The notes: generated from the letters alone by a model not told the origin. Counted from the first letter of the stretch, positions 1 to 12,396 are shown. The stretch: DNA of 64,000 nt from Tillus elongatus (GCA_964006375.1 OZ023263.1:133714454-133778453), one strand, 5' to 3'. Program-made: numbers and translations.

Positions 1-502
1 TTAGATATTTCAGCTTTTCGTTGATGATTTCGACCAAATCTAGTAGCCGGTGAACTGCGTCTTCGGTTAAATAAAAAGTAATAGACTCATCTGAGATTGA
101 TATATCTTTACTGTCTAATACTTTAATAGGTTTGATGGTACATATTCCAATATTTTCAGGTTCGATCTTATTAGCTTTGGTAAAGTACTCTTCAGCTGTG
201 TTTTTCAATGTTGAAATAAAATACTCCCATTCCCATGAGCCAGATGAGATTGTTATATTTTGGCTTGGTGGATATAGGCTTGTATTTACAATTTTAATTA
301 TTGAAATCAATCCGGCCGCTTTTGATATACCAATTGCTGCAACACTTAGAGCTGGAGTAATGGTATACCTTGTTTCCAGTAGCATTCTACTTTCTTGCTT
401 AATATCACTAATATTCTGCCGTAGAGCTGCATCAATTTGGCCCCAATAACAATCACAAACATTGTTATTAATAGGTTCGTCGTTAACATCCATACCATAC
501 AT
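1..502 (-). CDS. Polinton-type family-2 conserved protein, 3' end outside window
   Basis: An open frame runs from an ATG at 502 to the window edge (167 codons, no stop). It starts MYGMDVNDEP and contains an acidic/Asn-rich N-terminus (CDCYWGQ near residue 20), a moderately hydrophobic segment near residues 60-80, and a conserved block around SSGSWEWEYF. The same gene occurs at 55129-55867, where it is split by two frameshifts; here the frame is continuous, which shows that the separate pieces there are one protein of about 247 aa. In copy B the next gene downstream is a membrane protein. I do not recognise a characterised domain. The setting, beside a TIR in a Polinton-like element, suggests a virus-derived gene. 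Its function is unknown. Confidence 0.7.
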   Translation of the reverse strand, partial: MYGMDVNDEPINNNVCDCYWGQIDAALRQNISDIKQESRMLLETRYTITPALSVAAIGISKAAGLISIIKIVNTSLYPPSQNITISSGSWEWEYFISTLKNTAEEYFTKANKIEPENIGICTIKPIKVLDSKDISISDESITFYLTEDAVHRLLDLVEIINEKLKYL

Positions 503-660
503 GTTGAGCAGAACAAATACACTAATATATCTACTGGGCGCAGACTACAGACAACAACTGATGTACTTGCTTGCCACCTAATGTTTGTATATACTTATAC
601 CTTCCAGTTTTGACTTGTTATTGAAACTCATTTAACCGTCATCGTTGTTGTTCGCATTTT

Positions 661-740
661 GTAGAAGGTCACATACATTTGTAGGAGGTCACATACATTT
701 GTAGGAGGCCGCCAACATTTGTAGAAGGTCACGTACATTT
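661..740. repeat. 20-bp minisatellite, 4 units
   Basis: There are four head-to-tail units of the form GTAGGAGGTCACATACATTT with a few substitutions. A decayed version of the array is at about 56038-56103 in copy B, so it is part of the element and not of the host flank. It lies in the putative upstream region of the 1-502 gene. Confidence 0.85.
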
Positions 741-1079
741 GTATTTGAAAACACATTATTCATTTCCTGTTACATGACTCATTTCCTGCTATGTTGTAGT
801 CGAGATCACAGTTTGCAGGCTTTAGCATGTCTGATCTTAACATTCTGTATTTAAATCAGTTGTTTTATTTTCAACCTTAAAGTGCTAACATCTTGCTTTC
901 TTAAAATGACAGCATCTGACTGAGATGGTAAACATATGACTCATTTCCTGTTACCATGTTGCCATCTCTGGTCTTAACATTCTTAGGATTTTTGTTTGCT
1001 GCTATGTTGCCATGTCTGATCTTAACATTCTTAGGATTTTTGTTTGCTGTTATGTCTGGCATGCCCGGCATTTTTAAAA

Positions 1080-1539
1080 TCTGCTCCCCAAACCGAGTAA
1101 AATGACTCCAAACACCTAAGACCTAGGCGAAAAACTCCAAATTTGGGTTTGCGCATGCGTAAATACCATTTTTGAATTCTGCTTGCCAAGCCGAGTAAAA
1201 TGACACCCTACACTTATGGTTTAAACAAAGAATTAAAAAGTTGAGTTTCCACCTGCGTCAAAAGCCATATTTGTTACGTCACTTTTTGCAACAATAAAAA
1301 TGGCGACGCTCCTTACGTTGATTAGTGGCGCCACCTACCGGCTAAAGTTTTAAATTCCCCGGGTTTTTCACTTCCGGTCAGCCATCTTGGCCGCCATCTT
1401 GGATTACGTCATCTCAGGTTAGAGCTTACGTCATCCTCAATACAGCCGCCATAGTTGTTTCGTCACGCGCATGCTCAGTAGCGGGTGGTGAGCGGTGGAC
1501 GGTGGGCGGTGGGCTCAGAACCCCTCTTTTATACCTACT
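1080..1539. repeat. Terminal inverted repeat (right end) of family-2 element, copy A
   Basis: This GC-rich terminal block matches 56400-56857. It contains GCGCATGCGT (1151-1160, NRF1/Ewg-like), two CCATCTTGG motifs (about 1382-1402, YY1/Pho-like), and several ACGTCA motifs (about 1405-1435, CRE-like). The inward-facing terminus is AGTAGGTATA. A diverged opposite-end copy is recognisable at 51823-52165. Confidence 0.65.
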
Positions 1540-2104
1540 GCCATTTTTTGCGCCCTCCGGAACTTCTCTCTTTACGCCCCGGAAAGACGCTTGCAGTGGC
1601 GATTTCTCCTAGTGAGCTAGGTGTGCGCCGCACACCCTAAAACATAATCAAAATGTGCACAGTTAAATATGTTTTATTTCTTTTTCCCTTAGTCTTAATA
1701 CACTACATATTTTAGGACAATCGATTTAATTTACTTATTTGGTTTCTTAAATAGTCGGTTAATAGTGACTTCGAATGAAGTAGATACCACGTCTTCTAAC
1801 ATATTCAGAGAATATGAGTAGGTCAATAGCAACGGGGAATGAATGCGGGTTAGGTGTGCGTTAATATTTCCGAACAACTTCAGTCGATGGAGGGTTATTG
1901 ATATACAATGCAGTCCCCCACCCACGTGTTTAAAATACTGAGGAAAATACCATTGATTTTAACATTGCAGTGAGCTATAAAAATATCGCTCAAGATAAAT
2001 GAAGGGAACGTCGGTCTAACCAACGTTGTGATAGCATTATTTGCAAACATTACGACTGCGCTTGCAGAGACCACAGTATTCTAGCATCAAAGACTATAAT
2101 ACAT
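1540..2104. other. Flanking AT-rich DNA, no gene seen
   Basis: This lies outside copy A. It contains CAGTGGCGA near 1594 and a GTGTGCGCCGCACACC palindrome at about 1621-1636, perhaps a DNA-transposon edge. I see no coding signal on either strand. Confidence 0.5.
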
Positions 2105-2339
<235 letters not shown>

Positions 2340-2340
2340 G

Positions 2341-3143
2341 TGTTACAAAGCACTTCAATAGACATAGGTGCGGTGTTGCCACATCTCCAGAATTTCCCCA
2401 ACATCTGGGAATTTTTGCACAGTCTGGCAACACCGCCTCCCCGCCCCCTGAGGGTGCCTGGGGTGACCCCCTCAGGCGAAGTCTCAACCCTCTAGGACCA
2501 GAAATAACGAAGTTACCAACTTGTACCCCGTCGGAACGGATAACTGAGGTCTGCACATTCCGAACACCATGTATATACACCCTGTATACGCAGAGAACCC
2601 TTACACCCTGTATACGCAGAGAGATCTTATAGTTCGAGAAACACCTCTTGTGTAACATAGGAGTGGTGACCACATTTGGATCATCCTGTATATACATCCC
2701 CCTGTATACACACGGGACCGATCTGTATTCACAGAACCTTCTAGTAAAAGAAGGTCCTGGAACGTTCTGGAATGGAACGCTCTAGAAAGGAGGGGAAGGT
2801 ACGGCGAGTATATAAAAGCGAAAGCAAGCCAGCCCAAGTTAGTTCAGTTCAGTAAGAGAATGTTGGAGTGACTAGAAGAAGCAGTAACTAGTGTGAAGTA
2901 GAGACCGTAGTTTCAGTATAGTGACTTGTGTGCAGATTAGTAACCAGTGTAAGGCCAGATAAACTAAGTGTTTTGTGAGAGAGACGTTCTAGATCTTTAT
3001 TGTATCCATATTTAGACAGTAAATTAAGTGTTTTGTGAGAGAGACATTCTAGAACATTTATTGTATCCATATTTAGATAGTAAATAAAGTTGTTTTGTTC
3101 AAATTTAAAGTCTCACTTATCCAGAACCCGGAGAAAACGCAAC
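2341..3143 (+). repeat. 5' LTR of gypsy element
   Basis: The LTR begins TGTTACAAAG and ends AAAACGCAAC. U3 holds CCTGTATA repeats and a heat-shock-type cluster, then a TATA box (2809-2818) and a TCAGTT initiator (about 2844-2852). AATAAA at about 3082 suggests the R/U5 boundary lies soon after. Differences from the 3' LTR that I can see: one in the CCCCGCCCCC tract, one in the second TATACGCAGAG repeat, and one in GCAGTAACTAG. Confidence 0.95.
2733..2852 (+). promoter_or_regulatory. LTR promoter: heat-shock-element cluster, TATA box, initiator
   Basis: Alternating 5-bp HSE units are visible: GAAcgTTCtgGAA at 2760-2772, followed by further in-phase GAA-type units to 2787, plus GAAccTTC at 2734-2741. 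About 40 bp downstream is TATATAAAAG (2809-2818), and about 30 bp further an arthropod TCAGTT initiator. This spacing resembles insect hsp promoters. The same layout is in the 3' LTR (8499-8618). Heat-shock factor control is inferred from the motif only. Confidence 0.7.
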
Positions 3144-3147
3144 AATT

Positions 3148-3161
3148 TGGTGTCAGAAGTG
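3148..3161 (+). other. Candidate primer-binding site
   Basis: TGGTGTCAGAAGTG starts four bases after the LTR end. That is the expected place for the tRNA primer site. The tRNA species was not determined. Confidence 0.6.
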
Positions 3162-3204
3162 TGGGATAAGTGAGTGAAGAAGTGAACAATTAATCTAGTT
3201 GTAA

Positions 3205-4239
3205 ATGGTAAACACCAGATCGACTGACTACGACAAGATGGCTGAAATCAAAGAGTTGATGGACTTACTGAAAAGACAACGCGAAGAAGACGAGAGAAGA
3301 CGACAAGAAGATAAAGAAGACCTCAAGAAGCAACGCGAAGAAGACGAGAGAAGACGACAAGAGGAGGAACAGAGGCGTCTTGAAGATAAAGAAGAACTCA
3401 AGAAGCAACGCGAAGAAGACAAAGAAGACCTCCGAAGTATGTTCCACAATATGAGAGTTGATGTAAAAGAAGAAATTGAACAGATCAACGAACAAATAGA
3501 AAATGTGGACAAGAAAGTAGAAAATGTGGACAAGAAAGTAGAAAATGTGGACAAGAAAGTAGAAGATGTGGAAAATACAATAGGAGTGGTAAACAGGAAA
3601 GTAGAAAATGTAACAGAGGATTTGAACAAACGATGGGAAGAAGTGGAGGGGTTGAAAGAACAAATGAAGATGATGATGAAAGGCACAGAAGTCAGACATA
3701 AAGAACTGACAGAGCAGATGATGGGCCAGACTGACAGAACTCAACCAAGAGGAGTTACTGGAATGTCCCCAGTTCAAAATCTTCCGGAAGAAGATATGCC
3801 AATCGTGCAGCAGCCTCATGGAACCTTGAAGCCTACGACTTTTGACGGAGAAACATCGTGGCCCATGTACAGGAGGCAGTTTGAGTCGGCAGCTCTCAGC
3901 AATGGGTGGAGCGAACAACAGGCAGCAACTGCTCTAATTCTCTCGCTTCGAGGTAAAGCCCTAGAAATCCTCCAGAACATCCCGGAGTCGAAACAGCAAA
4001 ACTACTTAACAGTGATACAGGCCCTAGATTTGAGATATGGTAACAAGTACATGAGCCAGGTCTACCAGACACAACTAAAGTCAAGGGTCCAGAAGCCAAA
4101 TGAGACGCTGCAAGAATTTAGTGCCGAAGTGGAGAAACTTGTGCGACTGGCATATCCCCAAGCCCCAGAAGAATTTGTCAACCAGATAACCGTCCAGACC
4201 TTCATCTACTACTTGATAATGAAATGCAACAAGCTTTAA
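3205..4239 (+). pseudogene. gag: Gypsy Gag, N-terminal and capsid part (frameshifted)
   Basis: The ATG at 3205 opens 344 codons. Residues about 15-75 are a very charged coiled coil made of repeated QREEDERRRQEDKEDL-like units. Residues about 95-125 contain near-perfect heptads (ENVDKKV, four times). From about residue 205 a capsid-like domain follows (FDGETSWPMYRRQFE and RGKALEIL). The frame ends at 4239 just after FIYYL, while the capsid sequence continues in another frame from about 4200. A Ty3/Gypsy gag normally runs straight to its zinc knuckle, so I read this as an inactivating frameshift and not programmed shifting. Gag would form the cytoplasmic virus-like particle. Confidence 0.9.
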
Positions 4240-5630
4240 GGCTCGGAAGGTTCAAAACACTTACGGACTGCGTAATTTATGGCTTGGAATTTGAAGCATC
4301 GAAGAATGCATCTCAACCTCGCCGCAACAGGCTGCGCGAAGTGAAGGAGATAGAGGACTTTGCAGACACGACAGCGGAACTAAGGCAAGAAATGAAAATG
4401 ATAAAAGAAGCCATAAGCAAGCTCACTGTACCGGTTGGGGCACGTAGGACGAAAGCAGATTGGTCAGACATAGAATGCTACAAGTGTGGTAGGAAAGGGC
4501 ACATAAGTAGGCAGTGCTCACAAACCCAACAGGTGGCTCGCAGGGGACAGGAATACACCAACAGGGAGCGCCATCAGGGAAAACGACCTGACGCCAGTGT
4601 AGGTGGGCGACACGTGGCATGCGAGACCCAAGGCCCCAAGGTCAGGGTCTCCACTATCCGACGCTACCGCGAGAGCCTCGTTATACCTGGCAGCATAGAC
4701 GGAAGACAATGCAGTTTCACCATCGATACTGGTGCCACTAGATCCGTTGTACGTCCAGACATGTTGCCAAACAGGTCGGCACTCACGACCAACAAACAGC
4801 CTGTGTTGGAGACGGCAAAAGGAGATAGGATACCTGTGCATGGAGAGGCCACTGTTTACATTAGGCTGGGCAGTACTGAGCTACAGGTAAGGGCTGTCGT
4901 CGCAGAAATCGTCGACGAATTTATTCTGGGCCTGGATTTATTGGAAGAGTTTGATGTCTTTTCAGTGGACTTCCAAAATAAGATTTTGAGAATCGGCAAC
5001 GAAGAGTTGTATTTATCTCCAACAGCAGGCGAAGCTAATCTCAGGGTGAGACTTATTGTCGACGAGGATACACGGATTCCTGGTAACAGTGAGAAGATTG
5101 TCAGAGCCAGGCTAGAGAAGTATCTTGATGGTATGTCTGCTCTCATAGCGGAGCCCCTAAAAGATAGACATGATGGTGCCCTCGTCGCACGATGCTTAGT
5201 AGACCCGAAGAAGACAATACCCATAAGAGTGGCTAACGTGCAAACTAACAGAGTCACATTGAAGAAAGGTGAGGTTATCGCCACTTGCGAGCCCATTGAC
5301 CGAGTGACGTTGTCAAGAAACGTGACACCCACTGCATTAGACAGAAGACTGCCAGTAGAAATAGTAGAGCGGTTCAAGAATTCATGGGGCCAATTGAACA
5401 ACATGGAGATGGAAATGGCCCTGAAGTTCATATTGGAGGAGGCCGATATTTTCGCTCAAGATAAAATAACAGGTCGTACGAGTCTAGTGCAACACAGAAT
5501 TAATACTGGCGACGCAAGACCAATTAGACAGCCGCCGAGAAGACTGCCTTTTGCCAAGCAATCAGAAATCAAGGCGATGGTTAACGAAATGCCGGATCGA
5601 CGACACTTTGAACACTTTGGCCGGATCTAA
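4224..5630 (+). pseudogene. Gypsy Gag C-terminus, nucleocapsid zinc knuckle, aspartic protease, start of RT
   Basis: This is the second frame of the polyprotein. It carries the end of capsid, a CCHC knuckle (CYKCGRKGHISRQC, about 4475-4516) for RNA binding, then a retropepsin-like protease with the active-site FTIDTGAT (about 4716-4740) and the flap-side motif FILGLDLL (about 4920-4940). It continues into the RT connection and N-terminus (DARPIRQPPRRLPFA). Near 5590 the frame leaves the expected RT sequence: the segment that should hold the RT finger motifs before RIDDTLN is missing and the frame closes at 5630. The first codon is only where the frame overlaps the gag frame, not a real start. 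Confidence 0.92.
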
Positions 5631-6927
5631 GTGGTTCTCTACATTAGACCTGAAAAGTGGCTACTGGCAAGTAGAACTCCATAAAGACGATAAGGAGAAG
5701 ACTGCTTTTTCAACAGGGAATGGGTTGTACCAATTCAAGGTCATGCCATTCGGCTTATGTAATGCTCCTGCCACCTTCGAGCGACTAATGGAGTTAGTGC
5801 TGAGAGGACTGGAATGGGAAACATGCCTGGTGTATCTCGACGATGTCATGGTGATTGGAAGGACTTTCGATGAACACCTGGCGAATCTGAAGCAAGTTTT
5901 CTCCAGGCTGAGAGGTGCCAATCTGCAACTCAATCCCAAGAAATGCGTCCTCTTCCAGAAGAAAGTGAGTTTCCTCGGACATGTCGTTTCTGAGAAAGGG
6001 ATAGAAACTGATCCAGAGAAAATAAAGACAGTAAGAGACTGGCCTGTGCCGAAGAACAAACATGAGGTCAGAAGTTTTCTGGGACTTTGCAGCTACTACC
6101 GACGCTTTGTGAAGTACTTCAGCAGCATTGCGAAACCTCTGCATAGCCTGACTGAAAATAATGTCGAGTTCATCTGGTCACCAGATTGCCAAGAGTCTTT
6201 TAGAGAACTCAAACATCGTCTTCTCACTGCTCCTATACTGGCTTATCCTCAGGACGAAGGACAGTTCATACTGGACACCGATGCTTCCCAGTATGGCATT
6301 GGGGCAGTACTCTCGCAGCTCCAAGCCGGAGAAGAAGTTGTGATAGGCTACTTCAGCAAAACGTTCGGAAAAGCAGAAAGAAATTACTGTGTAACCCGGA
6401 AAGAACTGCTGGCAGTTGTAAGATCCATCGAACATTTCCACAGCTTCCTGTATGGAAGAACATTCCGCGTGAGGTCGGATCACTCTGCTCTGCAATGGCT
6501 TCTGAACTTTAGAAATCCCGAAGGACAGATAGCCCGATGGATAGAGAAACTGCAGAGCTACGACTTCCGGATTGAACATCGAAAAGGAAGAAGTCACGCC
6601 AATGCAGACAGCCTGTCAAGAAGACCATGCTCAGTGCATGAATGTAAATTTTGCGAGCGACAAGAGAACAAAGAGATCGACAAAGTAACTCATCAGATCA
6701 AACAACTGGTGGCCGGACAGGAGAATAACACCGATGTAGACGTAAATCTTGAATACATCAGAGACGCACAGAAGACAGATCCAGACTTGAAAAATATTAG
6801 AGAATGGCTACAAAAGGGGAAAAGACCTGAGTGGCACGATGTGTCCCGGTTTGGGGCGGAGGTTAAAGGCTACTGGCTACAATGGGACTCATTGTGTCTA
6901 AAGAATGACATGATCACTCGAAAATAG
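5551..6927 (+). pseudogene. pol: Gypsy reverse transcriptase (N-truncated) and RNase H
   Basis: From RIDDTLNTLAGSKWF (about 5596 on) the RT palm is intact: FSTLDLKSGYWQV, MPFGLCNAPATF and the catalytic YLDDVMV (about 5836-5856). The thumb/connection follows (SFLGLCSYYRRF), then RNase H with LDTDASQYGIGAVLSQ and the tail HANADSLSRRP. The finger region in front is deleted, so this copy should not make active RT. An in-frame TAG (6925-6927) ends the frame, and the same frame resumes in the integrase. Confidence 0.94.
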
Positions 6928-6966
6928 GAAACTGCCGATGGTAGAGACTGTATATACCAGACCGTT

Positions 6967-8094
6967 GTGCCAAGTGAGTGCATAGACAGTGTTCTTCAAG
7001 AGTTACACAATAGTAGAAGTGGAGGCCACTTTGGGGTCAACAGGACTCTTGCCAGAGTGAGAGACCGCTTCTATTGGATAAACTGCCGAAGAAGCGTGGA
7101 AGAATGGTGCAAAAGGTGTGACCAATGTGCTTCAAAGAAAGGACCAAAGACCCGATCCAGAGGAAAAATGATGCAGTACATCTCAGGTACACCGTGGGAG
7201 AGAGTTGCCGTAGACATCGCAGGACCTTTTCCCATCACAGAGTCTGGGAACAGATACATAATGGTGGCGATGGACTACTTCTCGAAATGGCCTGAAGTTG
7301 CGCCGATCCCCAACCAAGAGGCAACGACCGTGGCAGAAGCCCTGATGGAAAATGTCCTATCACGGCATGGCGTACCCTTGGAGATTCACACCGACCAGGG
7401 CCGGAATTTCGAATCAGAGGTCTGGAAGAGCCTAATGGACTTGCTAGGCATAAAGAAAACGAGAACAACGCCACTCCACCCTCAATCAGACGGCATGGTA
7501 GAACGGCATAACAGGACCATCAATCAGTATCTTGCTATGTTTGTTGACGAGAATCAGAGCACCTGGGACAAGCTGATACCTCTGTTCCTCCTAGCTTACA
7601 GAAGCTCTCAGCATGAATCTACCGGCTACACTCCATCCATGATGTTGACCGGCAGAGAGATGCGGCTACCAATCGACATGACGAGACCACCACCGAACGA
7701 GGACATAGCGGACCTAGCTACGTTACCTGAGTATGTCGCGGACCTAGAAGGAAAACTGCGCACTATACACAGATGTGTCAGAGATAGGCTCCTCTTAAGC
7801 AGTGACCGGATGAAGATGCGCTTGGATCGCAGAGCAACACCCCATACATTTAAGGAAGGTGATGCAGTGTGGCTGTACCAACCAACAAGGAGAAAGGGCC
7901 TCAGTCCCAAACTTCAGAAACCATGGGAAGGGCCATACTTGGTGACTAAGAAAATTAACGACCTAGTCTACAGAATCCAGCTGTCTCCAAGAACTAAACC
8001 CAAAGTTATTCACATAGAGAGGTTGAGTCCCTATCGGGGCAACGAACCCCCAAGTTGGCGGCCGGTAAATACTGTTCGGGACGAACAGTCTTAA
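6967..8094 (+). pseudogene. Gypsy integrase with GPY/F module
   Basis: The zinc-binding HHCC region is visible (HNSRSGGHFGV then CKRCDQC). The catalytic DDE core follows: VAVDIAGPF (first Asp), IHTDQGRNFES (second Asp), MVERHNRTI (Glu). The C-terminal GPY/F module appears as KPWEGPYLVTKKINDLVYRIQL. The frame is continuous with the upstream pol frame except for the TAG at 6925-6927, so it was once part of one polyprotein. This domain looks intact in itself. It would insert cDNA into host DNA. Confidence 0.94.
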
Positions 8095-8106
8095 GGAGGG
8101 GGGCAG
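8093..8106 (+). other. Polypurine tract of gypsy element
   Basis: AAGGAGGGGGGCAG lies immediately before the 3' LTR, where plus-strand priming is expected. Confidence 0.8.
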
Positions 8107-8906
8107 TGTTACAAAGCACTTCAATAGACATAGGTGCGGTGTTGCCACATCTCCAGAATTTCCCCAACATCTGGGAATTTTTGCACAGTCTGGCAACACC
8201 GCCTCCCCACCCCCTGAGGGTGCCTGGGGTGACCCCCTCAGGCGAAGTCTCAACCCTCTAGGACCAGAAATAACGAAGTTACCAACTTGTACCCCGTCGG
8301 AACGGATAACTGAGGTCTGCACATTCCGAACACCATGTATATACACCCTGTATACGCAGAGAACCCTTACACCCTGTATACGGAGAGAGATCTTATAGTT
8401 CGAGAAACACCTCTTGTGTAACATAGGAGTGGTGACCACATTTGGATCATCCTGTATATACATCCCCCTGTATACACACGGGACCGATCTGTATTCACAG
8501 AACCTTCTAGTAAAAGAAGGTCCTGGAACGTTCTGGAATGGAACGCTCTAGAAAGGAGGGGAAGGTACGGCGAGTATATAAAAGCGAAAGCAAGCCAGCC
8601 CAAGTTAGTTCAGTTCAGTAAGAGAATGTTGGAGTGACTAGAAGAAGCAGTAATTAGTGTGAAGTAGAGACCGTAGTTTCAGTATAGTGACTTGTGTGCA
8701 GATTAGTAACCAGTGTAAGGCCAGATAAACTAAGTGTTTTGTGAGAGAGACGTTCTAGATCTTTATTGTATCCATATTTAGACAGTAAATTAAGTGTTTT
8801 GTGAGAGAGACATTCTAGAACATTTATTGTATCCATATTTAGATAGTAAATAAAGTTGTTTTGTTCAAATTTAAAGTCTCACTTATCCAGAACCCGGAGA
8901 AAACGC

Positions 8907-8909
<3 letters not shown>
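8107..8909 (+). repeat. 3' LTR of gypsy element
   Basis: It has the same 803-bp length and ends as the 5' LTR, including the heat-shock motif cluster and TATA box. It abuts a (TA)n array directly. Confidence 0.95.

Positions 8910-9002
<93 letters not shown>
8910..9002. repeat. (TA)n microsatellite
   Basis: The second half of the TA array into which the gypsy element inserted; it starts immediately at the 3' LTR edge. Confidence 0.96.
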
Positions 9003-9005
<3 letters not shown>

Positions 9006-9690
9006 TATCACACCGATAACTCAAAATATAATCGGCCGATTTTGATAAAATTTGGCATGTACCTTCCTTTTGTAAATGGCTTGGATAAGTTCGTTAGTCA
9101 GGAAAAACGGACGAGGTTTTCCGGGAGAATTTTAAGTTTTCATTCGAAAAAAAATTGTATTTCAAAAAATAAAAAAGATATGATAACCAAATTTGGTAGG
9201 TAGGTTTACGATATAAAAATTAAACTATACACCAAAATTTAGATTTATATCTTACAAGAAAAAAAAGTTATAATAAAATATTTTGTGCCAGATAATTTCT
9301 ATGAAAATTCACTACCATAACGCACTTGCTGCATCCAGGCTTTATTCGGCTGTATCACACCGATAATTCAAAAAATGATGGACCGATTTTGATAAAATTT
9401 AGCATGTGCCTTGCTTTTGTAAGTGGCTTGTATAAGTTCGAGAGCCAGGAAAATCGGACCAAGTTTTCCAGGAAAATTTTGGGTTTTCTTTCGAAAAAAA
9501 AATTTTCTCAAAAACTAGGAAAGCTATGGTAACCAAATTTGGTACGTAAGTTTACGACATTAAAAGGAAACTATATACCAAAATCTCAATTTCTATGTTA
9601 AAAGAAAAAAGTTATAAAAAAATATTTCGTGCCAGATCATTGCTATGAAAATTCACTACCATAACGTACTTGCTGCGTCTTGACTTTTAT
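9003..9690 (+). repeat. R1 family, two tandem right modules
   Basis: There are two head-to-tail copies of about 343 bp. Each starts at GTATCACACCGATAA(C/T)TC and ends at GAAAATTCACTACCATAACG(C/T)ACTTGCTGC. The first ends near 9342 and the second near 9690. The end motif is the inverted form of the R1 left-end motif TAGTGAATTTTC, which suggests short terminal inverted repeats. Confidence 0.8.
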
Positions 9691-9906
9691 TATTTAGTAC
9701 CATATTAATATTAAACTACTTTTAATGTTTTCGGTTTTCACCCCGTTCCGGACAGTGCTAACGCTAACACAAATTTGTGTGAAGAGAAGAGGTTGTATAA
9801 TAATTCCATGTTCTTTTCGTGTTTTACAGTTTTAAGTGACTTTTTAATTTGTTAGTGTTGCGGTGGAAGATTAATTTATTTATCTACGTATTATTCCCAT
9901 ATAGGT

Positions 9907-9908
<2 letters not shown>

Positions 9909-9981
<73 letters not shown>
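9909..9981. repeat. (TA)n microsatellite
   Basis: A TA run of about 72 bp followed by CATTTAGTGTTAATAATTT, next to a GC-rich LINE-like block. Confidence 0.95.
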
Positions 9982-9983
<2 letters not shown>

Positions 9984-10007
9984 TTAGTGTTAATAATTTT
10001 TAAAACC

Positions 10008-10860
10008 ACCACTAACAGCAACGCGTTACCGCACACCCCAACTTTTTGGTCAGGAGACGCCACTGGACGCTTGGACTGCCGGAGCAGTCCCTCTACCCTT
10101 ACAGTAGAGTCCTCACTGGTGGAGGGGCCCTCGGAGTCCGCGGAGCTCGCCGCCCTCCGGTGGGACGCAGCCTCCAGCTTGGGTGTCGGGGACAGGTCTC
10201 TGGCCGAAGCTACCCCCTGATATTCCGTATATACGTCTGTCGTGAGACCTCCAGAGTCCGCTGCAGCCCCCCGGCTCGTCTCCGTTTCCGGAATAGACTC
10301 AAGGCACAAGTCTGTAGCCGGAGACACTCCTCGAGCCTCATTGGTTTTGGTTTTATATGTATTTATTATCTTCATGTTGTTCCTACGAGAATGGAGGAAA
10401 TACTGTCCACACCATGAGAACCCCCTGTGTGGTGCAAGGCGAGTTACTCTGGTGGGTTGCCCGATACTCCAGAGGTTCCGTTCACGACACCATCGCCCTG
10501 GTGCCATCCATCCCTAAGCACGGGTCACGTGACACCATAGATTGGAGGAGTTTAGTTCGACCTCCTTGTCTACATCCGTCATGTTTAGTTATTAGCAGGG
10601 TCACCTCGTGGAGGATGCGGTTTTTCTCCGCGCATGACGGGGGAAAGCTTCATCGAAAGTTTATGTTGTTGTTTCCACTTCCTCAGCTTGCCCCCTGGAG
10701 TCCTTTTGCTTGCGACTCCTTAACCCCTGGGAATTACCTTGATTGTGTTTTTAACAAAGTTTTAAACAACGCATTTGAATATGTCAAGAACAGCCAGCTA
10801 GGCGATAAGAATTGCAGCACGCCAATGTGAGCCATCCTATTTTTTTTCTTCCTGTCTTCT
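10008..10860 (-). pseudogene. GC-rich block, possible LINE ORF1 (gag-like) remnant
   Basis: The minus strand has a long frame (about 10507 to 10008) rich in Ser, Pro, Arg and Glu with segments such as ASARDLSPTPKLEAAS and SADSEGPSTSEDS. Its composition is unlike the AT-rich surroundings and resembles disordered N-terminal parts of LINE ORF1 proteins. Frames continue in broken form to about 10860 (for example RGEKPHPPRGDPANN). No CCHC knuckle is visible. The plus strand is also fairly open, so the assignment is tentative. Confidence 0.3.
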
Positions 10861-10869
10861 TTCTTCACC

Positions 10870-11985
<1,116 letters not shown>

Positions 11986-12325
11986 CCTGTGCCAGGTTAA
12001 TGACAGTGGAATTTTGTAATTTGTCTTATTTCATACTACTAAACTTTAGTTGAAAGTTGTTGTCAAAATATATACATTCCGGATGTTGGATGTGAAAACG
12101 ATAAAAGTTTATAAATAAGCGGTTTTCTTGGCCAAAGTTTGTAACCACACTTACAGCAATTCAATAAAGTTCAACGCTATTGCAAAAGTATGGTAATAAA
12201 AAAAAAGTTGAAGTTATTTTGTTGTCCCTTAATGTGGTATGTGGAATGGTAGCATTTATAGCATAATAGTACTCCATAATCTTGAACAGCAGACTATAAA
12301 TATTAATAGACACACATACACAGGC

Positions 12326-12328
<3 letters not shown>

Positions 12329-12396
<68 letters not shown>
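12329..12396. repeat. (TA)n microsatellite
   Basis: A TA run of about 67 bp. The right flank AGACAAATTACAAAATTCCACTGTC is the inverted form of the sequence after the 11888 array, so 11990-12030 and 12396-12436 form an inverted pair about 0.4 kb apart. Confidence 0.95.

Larger units (their letters stand above)
1..1539. mobile_element. Right-hand end of Polinton-type family-2 element, copy A
   Basis: Positions 1-1539 are homologous, with small indels, to 55381-56857. Both copies contain the same minus-strand gene, then a 20-bp minisatellite, repeats built on CTTAACATTCTTAGGA, and a GC-rich terminal repeat. Similarity stops in both just after CCTACTGCCA, so the terminus is placed at the T of CCTACT (5'-AGTAGG when read inward). 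The rest of this copy lies beyond the window start. Confidence 0.7.
2341..8909 (+). mobile_element. Ty3/Gypsy LTR retrotransposon, complete ends, defective coding region
   Basis: The order is 5' LTR, primer-binding site, gag, NC zinc knuckle, protease, RT, RNase H, integrase with GPY/F tail, polypurine tract, 3' LTR. The LTRs are each 803 bp and differ at three positions by my reading, which indicates a recent insertion. Coding is broken by a frameshift in gag (about 4200-4240), a deletion with frame change in the RT fingers (about 5590-5610), and an in-frame TAG at 6925-6927. Both flanks are (TA)n, so I cannot define a target duplication. No env is seen. Confidence 0.96.

Noticed and set aside
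132..449. 105-codon plus-strand frame
   Set aside because: Antisense shadow of the conserved minus-strand gene at 1-502, which is supported by the paralogue at 55129-55867.
3228..3918. Ser/Phe-rich minus-strand frames
   Set aside because: Antisense of the gag coiled-coil repeats.
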